Of a stretch of DNA of 64,000 nucleotides, positions 8,559 through 19,100 are shown in pieces. The translations under genes and the position numbers were made by a program. This stretch comes from Strigamia acuminata (lineage: Eukaryota > Arthropoda > Chilopoda > Geophilomorpha > Linotaeniidae): contig OX442319.1 in assembly GCA_949358305.1 (NCBI GenBank), positions 1,488,001 through 1,552,000 of the forward strand, in the 5' to 3' direction. The notes beneath the pieces were generated by a model. The model worked only from the letters and a program-made list of their open reading frames with translations. It had not been told where the DNA came from and did not search any database. How positions within the stretch are numbered: position 1 is the stretch's first letter; every line of letters starts with the position of its first letter.

Positions 8559-11500
8559 ATGTCAGACAAAGACGAGCAATCCACGTCTGAAACCGAGCAG
8601 AGAATGCCCGAGAAGGGAAAAAGGACCTCCGACTACCACCTAAGGTCGGATGGTCCCGTCCCTGAAATGTCCGCAAAGGCGAAAGCCCGAGCGAATAAAA
8701 GGAGAGCGAAGGCGCAGAAAGAGGAGCAAGCTGCATCGCTCGCGGCCCTAGACGGGCCAGAGCGAGAGCGGGTTCCCTTGAATATGCAACCCTTCGAAGA
8801 TACCGATCCGGAAGCCATAGAAAATCGAGAAGAAATTCGCGACGTATCGCCGGGACGGGTATCGATATTAATGACCGAGGAGACGAATGAAGCTCCGAGA
8901 GAAACGGTCACGGTCGGCACAAACCCATCACCACCAACGGCTCAGACGTCCGTAGAGCAAACCCCACGGAAAAACGACGGCGGGACCCCGATAACCCCCC
9001 GAGTTACGGCGAGTCCTGCAGTTGTTTCCTTCGAAGTATCTCACCTAATTCGGTTGACGCAGCAAGCTGCCCAGCTAAAAGCGATGATAGACATTCCAGT
9101 AGGAACGTCAGTCTGGGAATCGATTACCCTACTCACTGACGCTATCTGTGCGGCACAAGCCCCGACGCCGGTCGCAAGACCAGCAGCGGAGACGCCCATG
9201 CCCCAGGTAACGCCCAGTGACACCGGAGGTTTCGCGCCAGACCCCAACCGAACACTTCACGAATCCAGAGAGAAGGCCCGCGAGGAAGCCAGACAAGAAG
9301 CGACTAGTCGCCAACGAAGGCTGAGCGCAGAGCGGCGAGAACTCTGGAAGGAAGAGGAAGAAAGGGAGCAACGCGAGAGAAGAACCACCGAGAGAACAGA
9401 GAAACTGGTCCAAAAAATGAGGGAAGAACGAGAAGCTAAAATTCGAAAAGAATGGAACGCAACAGTAGAAGGGCGACATCGAGAAGCTCAAGAGTACGAG
9501 GACCAATTTCAAGCGCTAATAGCTCAAAGAAAAACAGAAAAACTACAAATGTTGCGAAAAGAGGCCATTCTACAACATCAGAAATGGGAAGAACAACATC
9601 GCGAGAGGTTGAGAGAAGAGGAAGCCAGAAAAGAAAAAGAACAGTTTCTGAAAGAGAAAGAAGAGTGGGATCGAGTCAGATGGACCGAAGAGTACAAAGC
9701 GAAGAAACAAGCTATAATAGATGAGCAAAAAAGATGGGAAGCCGAAAACTGGGAGAAGGAGACAGAAAAGTTCCAGAAAGAGTACGCACAAGACGTCTCG
9801 GACAGGAAGAAAAATGAAGAAAACCTGAAACGGAAACCAGAACCCCCCAGCGGCTCTGATACCGACACAGGAGAAGGTGCAACAAAGCCGGCAAAAACGG
9901 CGAAAAGGGGGAAATCTCAAAAGAGAGACGAGTCGGTCCCAAAAACAAAGGACCGTCACCCCTCAAAAAGATCCGAGACGGGAGCAGCCATCGACGCGTT
10001 ACTCGAAAAGAAAAACGCAAATAAAAATCGGGAACGCCCCGAAAGCGAGGAAAACAGATGGCATTCTTTTTACGAGAACAACGACGGAGGGGAGCCGCCG
10101 CCATCCGGAGGCTCGAAACAGAAGAAGGCTGGCGGAGAGACCCCACCGAGAGGGCCGAGGTTTCACCCCCAAGGAGATCCCTCCGAGCCCTCCGATTCGT
10201 CGGACGACGACCATCCGAGTCGACCGTCTACAGGGAGGAGTCAAGAAGACAGCGATGGGCACCGGTCGAACCGGCCGAATGCTTCAGACCGCTCCTCCCG
10301 GAGCTCCAACCCTCGTTCGGAGGAGGGGAACTTTCAGGACTCATCTGGCCGACATTACACGATGTCTGAGCTAGGCCGAGCCCTGCTGAACTCTTTCAGA
10401 AGAGAAGGAATCGATCTAGGCCATCCAGGCGACGAACATAATCGCGCTGGAGAGAGGGTTAAGCGTAAATATGGCGTACGAAACGAACCAAGCAGCGAAG
10501 CCACGGGTAACATCCGTTGGCAACACTACATACAAACACGATTCGACGGTTCGTGGAAGGCCGGAGACCGCTTCCTAGACGAAGTAATGCGTATCAAGAA
10601 AGCGACAAAAGCCACCGTCGCCGACATGCTAACCCACGGTCTAGTGGAGCTAACCACGGGGTCAGCTCGAGAATGGTATCAGGGACTGAAAAACCCAACC
10701 TGGGACGATTTTCTCGTCCGTTTCGATCTCCGATACGGCGAGACTCCAGACGAGATCAGTAACAAATTACGTGGTCTACGGCAAGCCCCAGGAGAAACAT
10801 TAGCCGACTACGACGCCCGAGCGAAACTCCTGTTTGCAAGAGCGCCGTACGAAATAAACCCCGCTGGTTTTACGATGATCTTTTACGGAGGATTATCGGC
10901 CCACTCGCAAAGAATTCTGCTAGACATGCGTGCACCCCGCACTGGCGATTACCAAGATGTCAGTAACTATCTTCTAACAAACACGTTAGAAATAGAACAG
11001 CGGTATTACGCCACTCTGCCCCCGGAGGAAGCTGACGCGCACGAGAAACGGTTGCAGACGAGCGCCGAACGTCACAAGACCTCAGAGAAATTAATGAGGC
11101 CAAGTGAATATTTGAGCGGCATAATGAGTCTCACCGAAGCATCCTTCGGACGAATGCTGACGCCTAAAGCAGGCAGTATTCTTCCAGCCAACCCGATAGC
11201 TGCCCCAAAGAAAGCACCGGCAGCAACGGCGATGCAGGTGACCTCGACGGACTCCACCCAGATGGAGAAAGTCGAAGAGACAACACCTCTCGCCACGGCT
11301 AAAGAAGAGGAGCCAGCATCAAGCGACGAGGAAGCCCTAAATGAGCACCTCGAAAACTTGTCGACGGGATGCGACGATCAAGGTCCCTATTTGCACCATG
11401 CACACCGGGCCTTAGCAATCGCACAATTCAGAGCACACGTGCAGGCGACAAAAGCGAGAGGGGCATTGGGAGGAAAAAGACGATTCCCGACGCCCTTCGT

Positions 11501-11699
11501 CCCGAAAAAACCGGGATTCACTCCCACAGGGGATAAAAGTAACATCAAATGTTACAGCTGCGGAGAATACGGTCACTACTCCGACAAATGCGAAAAAACC
11601 GTCAAAGAAAAAGGCATCATGCAAACCTTGATGAAAATGATGATGGAGTTAAATACTAATCTAGCAAAAAACTCCCAAGCGCAGGCGTCGCCGAAATAA
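8559..11699 (+). CDS. gag: Gy1 Gag polyprotein, 1046 aa
   Basis: First ATG after the primer site. Residues 1-40 carry the DYHLRS-x-GP motif shared with GyA. Residues 238-412 form a very charged R/E/K-rich helical region, a probable coiled coil. Residues 500-590 are disordered and S/P/R-rich. The capsid-like core (about 600-850) has HYIQTRFDGSWKAGDRF, TTGSAREWYQGLK and DLRYGETPDE. A CCHC knuckle CYSCGEYGHYSDKC lies near residue 996. The gag terminator TAA (11697-11699) follows a -1 frameshift site that gives a Gag-Pol fusion. Assignment as Gag rests on position, zinc knuckle and the REWYQ-type capsid motif. Confidence 0.93.
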   Translation: MSDKDEQSTSETEQRMPEKGKRTSDYHLRSDGPVPEMSAKAKARANKRRAKAQKEEQAASLAALDGPERERVPLNMQPFEDTDPEAIENREEIRDVSPGRVSILMTEETNEAPRETVTVGTNPSPPTAQTSVEQTPRKNDGGTPITPRVTASPAVVSFEVSHLIRLTQQAAQLKAMIDIPVGTSVWESITLLTDAICAAQAPTPVARPAAETPMPQVTPSDTGGFAPDPNRTLHESREKAREEARQEATSRQRRLSAERRELWKEEEEREQRERRTTERTEKLVQKMREEREAKIRKEWNATVEGRHREAQEYEDQFQALIAQRKTEKLQMLRKEAILQHQKWEEQHRERLREEEARKEKEQFLKEKEEWDRVRWTEEYKAKKQAIIDEQKRWEAENWEKETEKFQKEYAQDVSDRKKNEENLKRKPEPPSGSDTDTGEGATKPAKTAKRGKSQKRDESVPKTKDRHPSKRSETGAAIDALLEKKNANKNRERPESEENRWHSFYENNDGGEPPPSGGSKQKKAGGETPPRGPRFHPQGDPSEPSDSSDDDHPSRPSTGRSQEDSDGHRSNRPNASDRSSRSSNPRSEEGNFQDSSGRHYTMSELGRALLNSFRREGIDLGHPGDEHNRAGERVKRKYGVRNEPSSEATGNIRWQHYIQTRFDGSWKAGDRFLDEVMRIKKATKATVADMLTHGLVELTTGSAREWYQGLKNPTWDDFLVRFDLRYGETPDEISNKLRGLRQAPGETLADYDARAKLLFARAPYEINPAGFTMIFYGGLSAHSQRILLDMRAPRTGDYQDVSNYLLTNTLEIEQRYYATLPPEEADAHEKRLQTSAERHKTSEKLMRPSEYLSGIMSLTEASFGRMLTPKAGSILPANPIAAPKKAPAATAMQVTSTDSTQMEKVEETTPLATAKEEEPASSDEEALNEHLENLSTGCDDQGPYLHHAHRALAIAQFRAHVQATKARGALGGKRRFPTPFVPKKPGFTPTGDKSNIKCYSCGEYGHYSDKCEKTVKEKGIMQTLMKMMMELNTNLAKNSQAQASPK

Positions 11700-11717
11700 A
11701 TTCAGCTTCGTCTGCGC
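11666..11717 (+). promoter_or_regulatory. Gy1 -1 ribosomal frameshift signal
   Basis: Slippery A AAA AAC at 11666-11672, in the correct phase of the gag frame (gcA AAA AAC). A 6-nt spacer TCCCAA follows, then a 9-bp stem GCGCAGGCG (11679-11687) with CGTCTGCGC (11709-11717) and a 21-nt loop holding the gag stop. The -1 frame is open from here to 15802. GyA, whose surrounding sequence has diverged, keeps the same heptamer, spacer length and paired stem. Confidence 0.88.
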
Positions 11718-14700
11718 CAGCCGCGGAAATTAAAAAGAAGAAATATCACACTGGACCCGCAGGTCATGCCTTGGCAGAGGCACAGATCAAAGATCGCATG
11801 CAGACCATTCCGAAGAAGGAAGAAACAGTGACGCTGACAAGTATGCAAGTGAGAACGAAGCCGGAGGTCGACATAGATTGGACGGACCTCCCGTTCAATC
11901 TGGAGGTTGAGCCCCAAACATTACGCGTTTTTCACTGCAATGTCACGAAAACACATTGCGAAACTCTGTGTATGCTGCCAGTGGAGATCGAAAACCAAAA
12001 ATTGTTCGGTCTGCTGGATTCAGGAGCAGATCGTTCATTCATATCCGAAGATATAGTAAAAGACTTGGATATTGAAAAAAAGGTGGCACAAGTGAACGCG
12101 AACGTAGAATTGCTCACCGCCAACGGCTACGTCAAGCCGAGGGGCGTAGTTCGCATCATGATCGACTGGAAGGGGGGGAACCTGTCCCACCCCTTCATAG
12201 TCTTGCCATCCCACGACAAAGTATTCCTCTTAGGGATGGATATCATGGCAAAACTGAAAATTCAGCCAAACCCGATAACCCGTTCATGGAACTGGATAAG
12301 TCCCGAGGGAGAACGGCCAGTCCCCGTAGTTCCCCAAAAATTACTGGACGAAGCCAAGGACAAAGAGGAATACGGAAGAGGATTGCGAAAATTCGTCCAA
12401 GATTACGATTTCGCAGCCTTCACTCTGGAATTACAGAGGAGTAACGTCGTGGACACCCTGGTCGAGGAGGCAGCACTGCGTGTTAACGAGGCATCGCTAC
12501 TAAGGCGAGTGCTTCGAAAGCATGAAAGAATTCTGACCAAGACACCTGGTCGAACGACGGAAGCAACACACGAAATAGTCTTAACCACAGACAAGCCGAT
12601 TCGAGTGCCTTACAAGGGGATGAACCCCCAGAAAAGAGACATCGTGACGCAAATGTGCCAAGACATGCTCGACAAGGGCATAGTAACGCAAGCCCTGGGC
12701 GAATACGCCATGCGGATCGTCCTGGTGATGCGTCCAGGCTCGGAACCTCGACTATGCATTGATTATCGCCCCCTGAACGCGATAACGGTTATAGACCCGA
12801 TTCAGATGCCGTCTATAGACTCGATCCTCCGGGAACTGAGCCCGTTCAAGTGGGTAACCACCATGGACCTGTCAAAGGGGTATTGGCAAGTGGAGCTAAA
12901 ACCCGAAGACAAACTGAAAACGGCTTTCTACTCCCCGATAGGAAGACTAATGTTCAACGTGATGCCGTTCGGGCTTGTAAACGCCCCGAGCACGTTCCAG
13001 AAACTGATCGAAAGCGTGTTGGGAGATATGCTGCACGACTTCGTGTGGGCGTATCTCGACGACATCATAATAACGTCGGACACATTCGAAGAACATATAG
13101 ACCACATCGATAGAGTGGTCTCTCGCCTAGCCAAGGCAGGACTCCACATCCATCCAGGGAAGAGCAAGTTTTGCAGGAAAGAGCTTGCCTTCCTAGGATA
13201 TCGAATAGGAGTCGAGGGAATCGCGATTGACCCCGAAAAAGTCAAAGCAATAAACGGATTCCCCGCCCCCGAAGATATAAAAGGTGTCCAAAGATTCATG
13301 GGCATGGTCAATTTCTTCGGCCGACTACTCTCTGGTCTGGCTGAGGTGGCCGCGCCTATAACGGATCTCTTACGAACGGATAAAGAGTTTGAGTGGACGG
13401 TCCAGTGCGAGGCCGCATTTAGCACTATCAAGCAAATGCTGGCTGACGTCGAAAAGATGCCATTGCCGGACCTAAACCGACCGTTCGTGTTGCACACCGA
13501 CGCGAGTAAAATCGGACTGGGTGCAGCCCTTCTGCAGACCCACGTGTACAACGGAATCTCGCAAGAAGTACCCTGTATGTTTATAAGCAGGAAAATACAG
13601 GGCGCGGAGAAAAATTATACGGCAACGGAACTAGAATGCCTAGCCGTAATTTGGGCAGTTCGGAAATTTCGCGACTATCTGGAGTACACGAACTTCGAGG
13701 TTCAGACAGATCACCAGGCACTAAGCTGGTTGATGAAGCTCAAGGAACCTTCCGGCCGACTCGCAAGATGGCAACTGGAGTTAATGGCGTGCGATATTAC
13801 AATTACGTACCGCCCCGGGAAGTACAATCATGTGGCCGACGCCCTCTCGAGAGCCCCAGCCTCTGACCCCCAAGGACCAGACGACGACGGCGAGGACGAC
13901 ACCCACCTCTTGTACTGCCCGACTCCACGGAGAATATGGCGTTTGCGAAAGGCGAACGAGCTACCAGTGATGGAGCCTGAAGATAGAACGTTTTGTGGTT
14001 TTTGGACTCGAACATACCAGCCAGCTGGGACAAACAATTCAACATCCGAAATTCAATCTCCGCCCCCCGGAGAAACCCACAAAACACTACTACGCGCCTT
14101 CACAGCAAAAATTGAAGAAAAAACACAATACGCTCCACCCACGAGACGTGAGTTCGTCGAACACCAGGCAGCAGACACAAAATGTCAAATTATAACGCAA
14201 TATTTGCTGAACGGCGAATTTCCGGAAGGGATGACAAACCCACACCGCCGGAAACAGTTCGTCAAAGAAGCAACAAGCTACCTCATAGATGATGAACTCC
14301 TGGTAAAATACCACCCGACGTTTCAAGATGACCTCAGCGGAGCGGGAAACTCGGTTAAAGTGGTCGTGCCGGCATCGCTGCACACCCGACTGTTGTGGCT
14401 GATGCACGGACACCCGCTCGCCAGCCATTCTGGCGTGGCGAGGACCCTTTATCGAGTAAAACAACTTTTCTTCTGGCCGGGCGCGCGGCAAAAGATAACG
14501 AAATTTATCCGACACTGCCCCCGGTGCCAAGCGTGCAGACCACGAGATAAAGTGGCCAGAAACGCCATGTCTCTCGGACCCTACGCACCGTTTGACTGCT
14601 TAAGCATAGACTTGATGGGCCCCAAGCCCACAACGGGAAACAAGAACATGTATATTCTCGTAATTATGGACGTGGCCACCCGATGGCCGGAGCTGTACGC

Positions 14701-15802
14701 CCTCGCGAAGCCCTCGGCTGAAAACATAGTCGAGTGCCTTTACGACGTGGCAATGCGATTTGGGTTTCCCAGAAAACTCATTTCGGATAACGGCCCCCAA
14801 TTCCGATCAAGAATATATAAAGACTTCTGTAGGAAATTTAAAATGGATGCATCGAACACCTCCACATATAATCCTCAGACAAACCCAGTCGAGAGATTAA
14901 ATAAAGATATAAAATATGCGCTGACAGTATTCACCGACATTCACAATCGATGGGACGAATACCTGCGAGAAATCGCTTTCAGCATTCGCTCAACCGTGTC
15001 ACGAACACGCGAATTCTCACCGGCGTACCTCAACTTCGCCCGCGAATTAAGGATGCCATGGGACCCACGCGTTGCCGAAGCTGTTAACGTATTAGACCCG
15101 TCGAGCCCACATGAGTACGTGTGCCGGTTGGAACAGACTATATCCGACACGTACCAGCATATGATGGCGCATATTTTCAACATGAGAGAGAGAATCGCAG
15201 ATAAAGAAGGCGATCTCGCTTTCGCGAACTTTAAAGTGAATGATCTAGTGTGGAAGGAGGCACACACGTTGTCCAATGCAGCGAGGGGCATCGCCGCCGG
15301 TTTAGCCGACAAGAGGGACGGTCCCTACGTAATTGTGGCCGAACACGGAGGCAACGCATACCAACTACGCCGCCTAGAGGACAACAAAAATTTTCAGTCG
15401 ATACATGGCCGAGATTTAAGGCCATATCTGCCAGAATTTCCACAGGAAATTTGGCTGGAAGGTCAGACACACAGCGGCCAAGGGGGCACCGTGGTCGACA
15501 CGTTCCAAAAAACAAATGAAGCTGAAAATATAGCGGAGGACGAGGATGAATTCTTCGACGCCGAATCTCCGGCCGACGAGGCTCCAGCACAGCCGGAGCA
15601 AGCAATTTCGGAGAGGGAGGAAGCAGAAGAGAGTACTTCTGAAATGGAAAATAAAAAAATTAGTAATGAGAAAAATGCCAACACATCGGAGATGAACGAG
15701 CAAGTAGAGTCACGATCTACGAGCACGTCGAAAATCAACCTTCGACCACGACGAAGCAATAATCCGTTCATTCGGGACGGCAAAGTCGTGGGGAAGAACT
15801 AA
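11672..15802 (+). CDS. pol: Gy1 Pol (protease, reverse transcriptase, RNase H, integrase)
   Basis: Entered by the -1 frameshift; there is no good ATG start upstream of the protease, and the frame is open back to the slip site. Numbering from 11771: aspartic protease LLDSGADRSFI near residue 80; reverse transcriptase with YLDDII near 426; RNase H beginning HTDASKIGLGAALLQ near 572, ending with the usual YNHVADALSR; integrase HHCC zinc finger (HGHPLASHS ... CPRCQAC) at 878-925; catalytic core with DLMGP, SDNGPQF and NPVERLNKD at about 944, 1003 and 1037. The order PR-RT-RH-IN defines Ty3/gypsy. No chromodomain is seen; the C-terminus is acidic, ending in a basic NLRPRR stretch. All catalytic residues I could check are present. 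Confidence 0.95.
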   Translation, partial: LPSAGVAEINSASSAPAAEIKKKKYHTGPAGHALAEAQIKDRMQTIPKKEETVTLTSMQVRTKPEVDIDWTDLPFNLEVEPQTLRVFHCNVTKTHCETLCMLPVEIENQKLFGLLDSGADRSFISEDIVKDLDIEKKVAQVNANVELLTANGYVKPRGVVRIMIDWKGGNLSHPFIVLPSHDKVFLLGMDIMAKLKIQPNPITRSWNWISPEGERPVPVVPQKLLDEAKDKEEYGRGLRKFVQDYDFAAFTLELQRSNVVDTLVEEAALRVNEASLLRRVLRKHERILTKTPGRTTEATHEIVLTTDKPIRVPYKGMNPQKRDIVTQMCQDMLDKGIVTQALGEYAMRIVLVMRPGSEPRLCIDYRPLNAITVIDPIQMPSIDSILRELSPFKWVTTMDLSKGYWQVELKPEDKLKTAFYSPIGRLMFNVMPFGLVNAPSTFQKLIESVLGDMLHDFVWAYLDDIIITSDTFEEHIDHIDRVVSRLAKAGLHIHPGKSKFCRKELAFLGYRIGVEGIAIDPEKVKAINGFPAPEDIKGVQRFMGMVNFFGRLLSGLAEVAAPITDLLRTDKEFEWTVQCEAAFSTIKQMLADVEKMPLPDLNRPFVLHTDASKIGLGAALLQTHVYNGISQEVPCMFISRKIQGAEKNYTATELECLAVIWAVRKFRDYLEYTNFEVQTDHQALSWLMKLKEPSGRLARWQLELMACDITITYRPGKYNHVADALSRAPASDPQGPDDDGEDDTHLLYCPTPRRIWRLRKANELPVMEPEDRTFCGFWTRTYQPAGTNNSTSEIQSPPPGETHKTLLRAFTAKIEEKTQYAPPTRREFVEHQAADTKCQIITQYLLNGEFPEGMTNPHRRKQFVKEATSYLIDDELLVKYHPTFQDDLSGAGNSVKVVVPASLHTRLLWLMHGHPLASHSGVARTLYRVKQLFFWPGARQKITKFIRHCPRCQACRPRDKVARNAMSLGPYAPFDCLSIDLMGPKPTTGNKNMYILVIMDVATRWPELYALAKPSAENIVECLYDVAMRFGFPRKLISDNGPQFRSRIYKDFCRKFKMDASNTSTYNPQTNPVERLNKDIKYALTVFTDIHNRWDEYLREIAFSIRSTVSRTREFSPAYLNFARELRMPWDPRVAEAVNVLDPSSPHEYVCRLEQTISDTYQHMMAHIFNMRERIADKEGDLAFANFKVNDLVWKEAHTLSNAARGIAAGLADKRDGPYVIVAEHGGNAYQLRRLEDNKNFQSIHGRDLRPYLPEFPQEIWLEGQTHSGQGGTVVDTFQKTNEAENIAEDEDEFFDAESPADEAPAQPEQAISEREEAEESTSEMENKKISNEKNANTSEMNEQVESRSTSTSKINLRPRRSNNPFIRDGKVVGKN

Positions 15803-15980
15803 AAATAAAAGAAAATGTGATAACATGGAGCGGAGGCCTTGTAAAATAAAAAGATTTACTTACGAGAGCTGCTGCACATGTTGAGACGCGAAAATTTGGC
15901 TAAGTCCAAACTTCGCAACGAATTGTCGCAGTCACCACTAACAGACGAGAAGTTATGACGTATCGGGCGACCACGTGACA

Positions 15981-16178
15981 ATGAAACCACGCGGTCGACC
16001 CCGTAGCGTCATTGCCAGCACGGCGGATCTCGCAAAATACGAGACGCGTTCGAGACCCACAATTCTCAGCGTCGATAGGCCCAGTTTCCGACTGTTTTTA
16101 ACACGACGAGACGTGTTTTTTGCTTCTCCCCAAAGAGAAAACAAAGACCTCTCAAAAAACTTCATTTTCCTAAATTGA
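15981..16178 (+). CDS. Small basic ORF with an AT-hook-like motif, 65 aa (tentative)
   Basis: A short frame between pol and ORF3. It begins MKPRGRPR, which contains the RGRP core of AT-hook DNA-binding motifs, and is otherwise basic. Its TGA (16176-16178) ends one base before the ATG of the proposed first exon of ORF3 (TGAaATG), an arrangement that would permit reinitiation. It is identical in Gy2, but that copy is too recent to prove selection. It may be chance. Confidence 0.3.
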   Translation: MKPRGRPRSVIASTADLAKYETRSRPTILSVDRPSFRLFLTRRDVFFASPQRENKDLSKNFIFLN

Positions 16179-16179
16179 A

Positions 16180-19100
16180 ATGGCCGATCGACGCAACCCA
16201 CGATTAGAGCCGAGCGCATCGTCGAGAGACGAGAGCGACGGCCTAATCGTAAATGCAGAAGAAGATGAGAATTGGGACGAACAACCGCCGCTGCAGGTAA
16301 ATTAGTGTGATTTCCCCAGAGAAATCACATAATTCTTTGAATCTGTTGCATCCAACCCAGATTGGAGCGTGACTTGTGACTGATATATTTCTTTCTGTTT
16401 TATTGTTGATTTAAGGCTGGCTAAAAACCCGAGAGTGGACCCAGATTCACCTCGGAGTCAAGGCCGCCAAAAAACTAGAACAAAGGAAGTGTTCGCGGAA
16501 TGGCGTCGTGGCAAACCAAAACCAAAACTAAAGGTTTTCTTTCTTTTAAATTTAAACATCGTAATAAATTAAAATACGATTAGAGTTAAAATAAAAAAGT
16601 TTAACGTAAGAAATTAAAATTTAACGATCGGTTTTGCCTGCGACCCCTTCCAAAAAAGCGGATCACCTGAGTTCAAAAGTAGTGTTGGATCAGCGCTACG
16701 ACGGCGGAGATCATCGCAGAACTGCGAAACAAGAAAATAAGACCGACGGCCGCAACAAAAGAAAGGAGTTGCTGCCACCGTCGATCTTGAGCATATTTCT
16801 GATCCCCATCGTTAAACTGGGATTTATTATATTAATCTTGTGATCTAAAATTATTCAGGTCGACCCGCTAGAATCGTGGGACGCCCTGCCTTCGACGGTG
16901 TCAACCGCCAACAACATCTTTCGCGGAGCCCTGCCGATTTACCTGCGGCAGGCCTATCCTGCAGAGACCAGCGCCTGGAAAATCCGATTGATGTATTCCA
17001 GGACCCTCGAGGAAAAATTCGAGCGATCAAAAACGCTGGTCGAGTGCATGACAAAGGAGATGAGGGAGCGAGTGGGGCCGCGGATCCCACCCGATGCGGA
17101 TCCGCCGAGCCCCGTTTACTCCGGGTACCTGGAAGAGGCTTACCCAGGCACGGTGGCCGAGCTGCACACCTCCCATAGGTGGAGCGAGGCCCCGACCTTG
17201 GCAGCCCGCCAGAGAATAGTGGACGACGAGATCAAACGCTTAAAGCGCACCGAGACTCAAGGAGTAACCCGAGTTCTCGAGAGAAACGGTTTCTCCCCCG
17301 AAGAAATCCGTAGATGGCTTCGCGACATCGAAGAAGATCATTTGACACCCAGATGGATACCACCGGCGAATTTTACGGCCACGCAGTCTGAGATGTGGCA
17401 GTTATACCACGCTGGTATCCTGGGAAGTCGCCGCCATCACAGAAGATCGAAGCGTCCGGCGGAGTCCGCCCCACGCGGACCCGCACGAAGAAGACAGGCC
17501 GTCTCCCCAACAGAGGCCGGCCCGTCAACGAGTCGCGACTACCGCAGCCGCTCGAGCAGCTCCAGTTCCCGAACTCGAGTTGTCGTGCGCTCGGAGTGTC
17601 GCCGAGTAGTAACGCTCGAGCCTGCCTCGCCAGACGACGCGCGGGCTGAGCGAACGGTCGAATCTTCCGCCCACTGGGCTGCGAGGACCGAGACACACCA
17701 AGATCGAGGAAAGAAAAGATCCTCGTTGTTTATGGCGATTACCACACAGTCGTCAGATCAATCCTCGTCGCGACGAACCGTCTCATCACACCAGAGACCG
17801 AATTCTCCGACGGACGTCCCCCAGAGGACGGCCCAACGAAGATCCGTCGCAGCCAGCACCCGGAGGAATCGAAAGCGCAAAGTACGTCAGAAGTTGCGAG
17901 CACAATCCCTGATAGCTAAGGGATTGGAGAAAGAGCGAGAGATGGCCGCCGCAAAAAGGTCCGAACCCCGAAGTCTCGGATCCGCGGCTGGGCCGTCCAG
18001 GCTCCAGGCAGAGATTGATTTGGGAGAATTGACGGAAGAACAAATATCCCAAGAAGAGTCGGACAAGGATGGACCGGTCACGAAACAAGATCTGGCCATG
18101 GCATTGAAGAACGCCTTCCGAGGATACGCGGCCAACCGGCCGTCGGGCTCAACACCGGCTGTGCCCACCGCGCTTGTGCCCCCACAGGTGCAATCGCGAT
18201 GGCCGCCACTCCTCGAGGGTACAAACCCAGCAGTGACCACGTGGACCCCTCCCCGGATGATTCCGGTGGGAGATCCAACTCCCAAACGGGTCAGATACGA
18301 CGACCTACCGGGGTTGAGCCGTCCACCGTCACCCCCAACGCCGCGAGCGTATCGGCCCTATCGTAACGCCGAGTGGTATGCACAGCGAGAGATGGACGCC
18401 CGATGCCGGCGTGAAGCGGCCTATCCCCCACTCAGCGAGCTGCAGGAATATCTGGCCGAATACGAGAACCCCGCGATTGCCGAGTTGGCCATACGACAGG
18501 CCGACGCCGCCCAAACTCACCACGTCAATTGGGCGATCGAACAGATGCGGACGCTGTCACAACAATTCAGTGACAATCCGGACCGCGCTCACCCCTGCCA
18601 TCGGAGCAGTTTGAATTTGGCTGTGACGAACGTACTGGCCCAGCTGCTATCCCTGGGCGTCTTCTTGGACAGTCGGCAAGCTATGGCGGCCTGGACAATC
18701 GTCGACCGTGAGGGAGTTCACCTTCCTCGGGCGTTGTACCAGGTATGGGCCGGATGGACTCCTGAGCCCGCCTCGCTGCGCTTCGACCTGGCCAGAAATA
18801 CGGAAAACCCAGGCCTACAGTTTTCAAAGATGCGTTCGTTGGCATTCCGCTACCGGAACCCCGGTGTCCATCCTTCCTTGTTACGAACGATTCGGGAGGT
18901 TCCGGAGATACCGGGAACGGCGGCGAGCCTTCCACAGGCCATCGAGACCGCCCCCCCAGAGGCGGCGGTCCAACCATACATACCGACCCCAAAGCCGGTA
19001 TTCCCGAAGGAGAAGCGACACGCGAATCGACCCATATTGATTCCGAAGCGTTCCAAGCGAGGACCCCGAACTCCTCCGCTGCCCTCTCCTTCACCACCAG

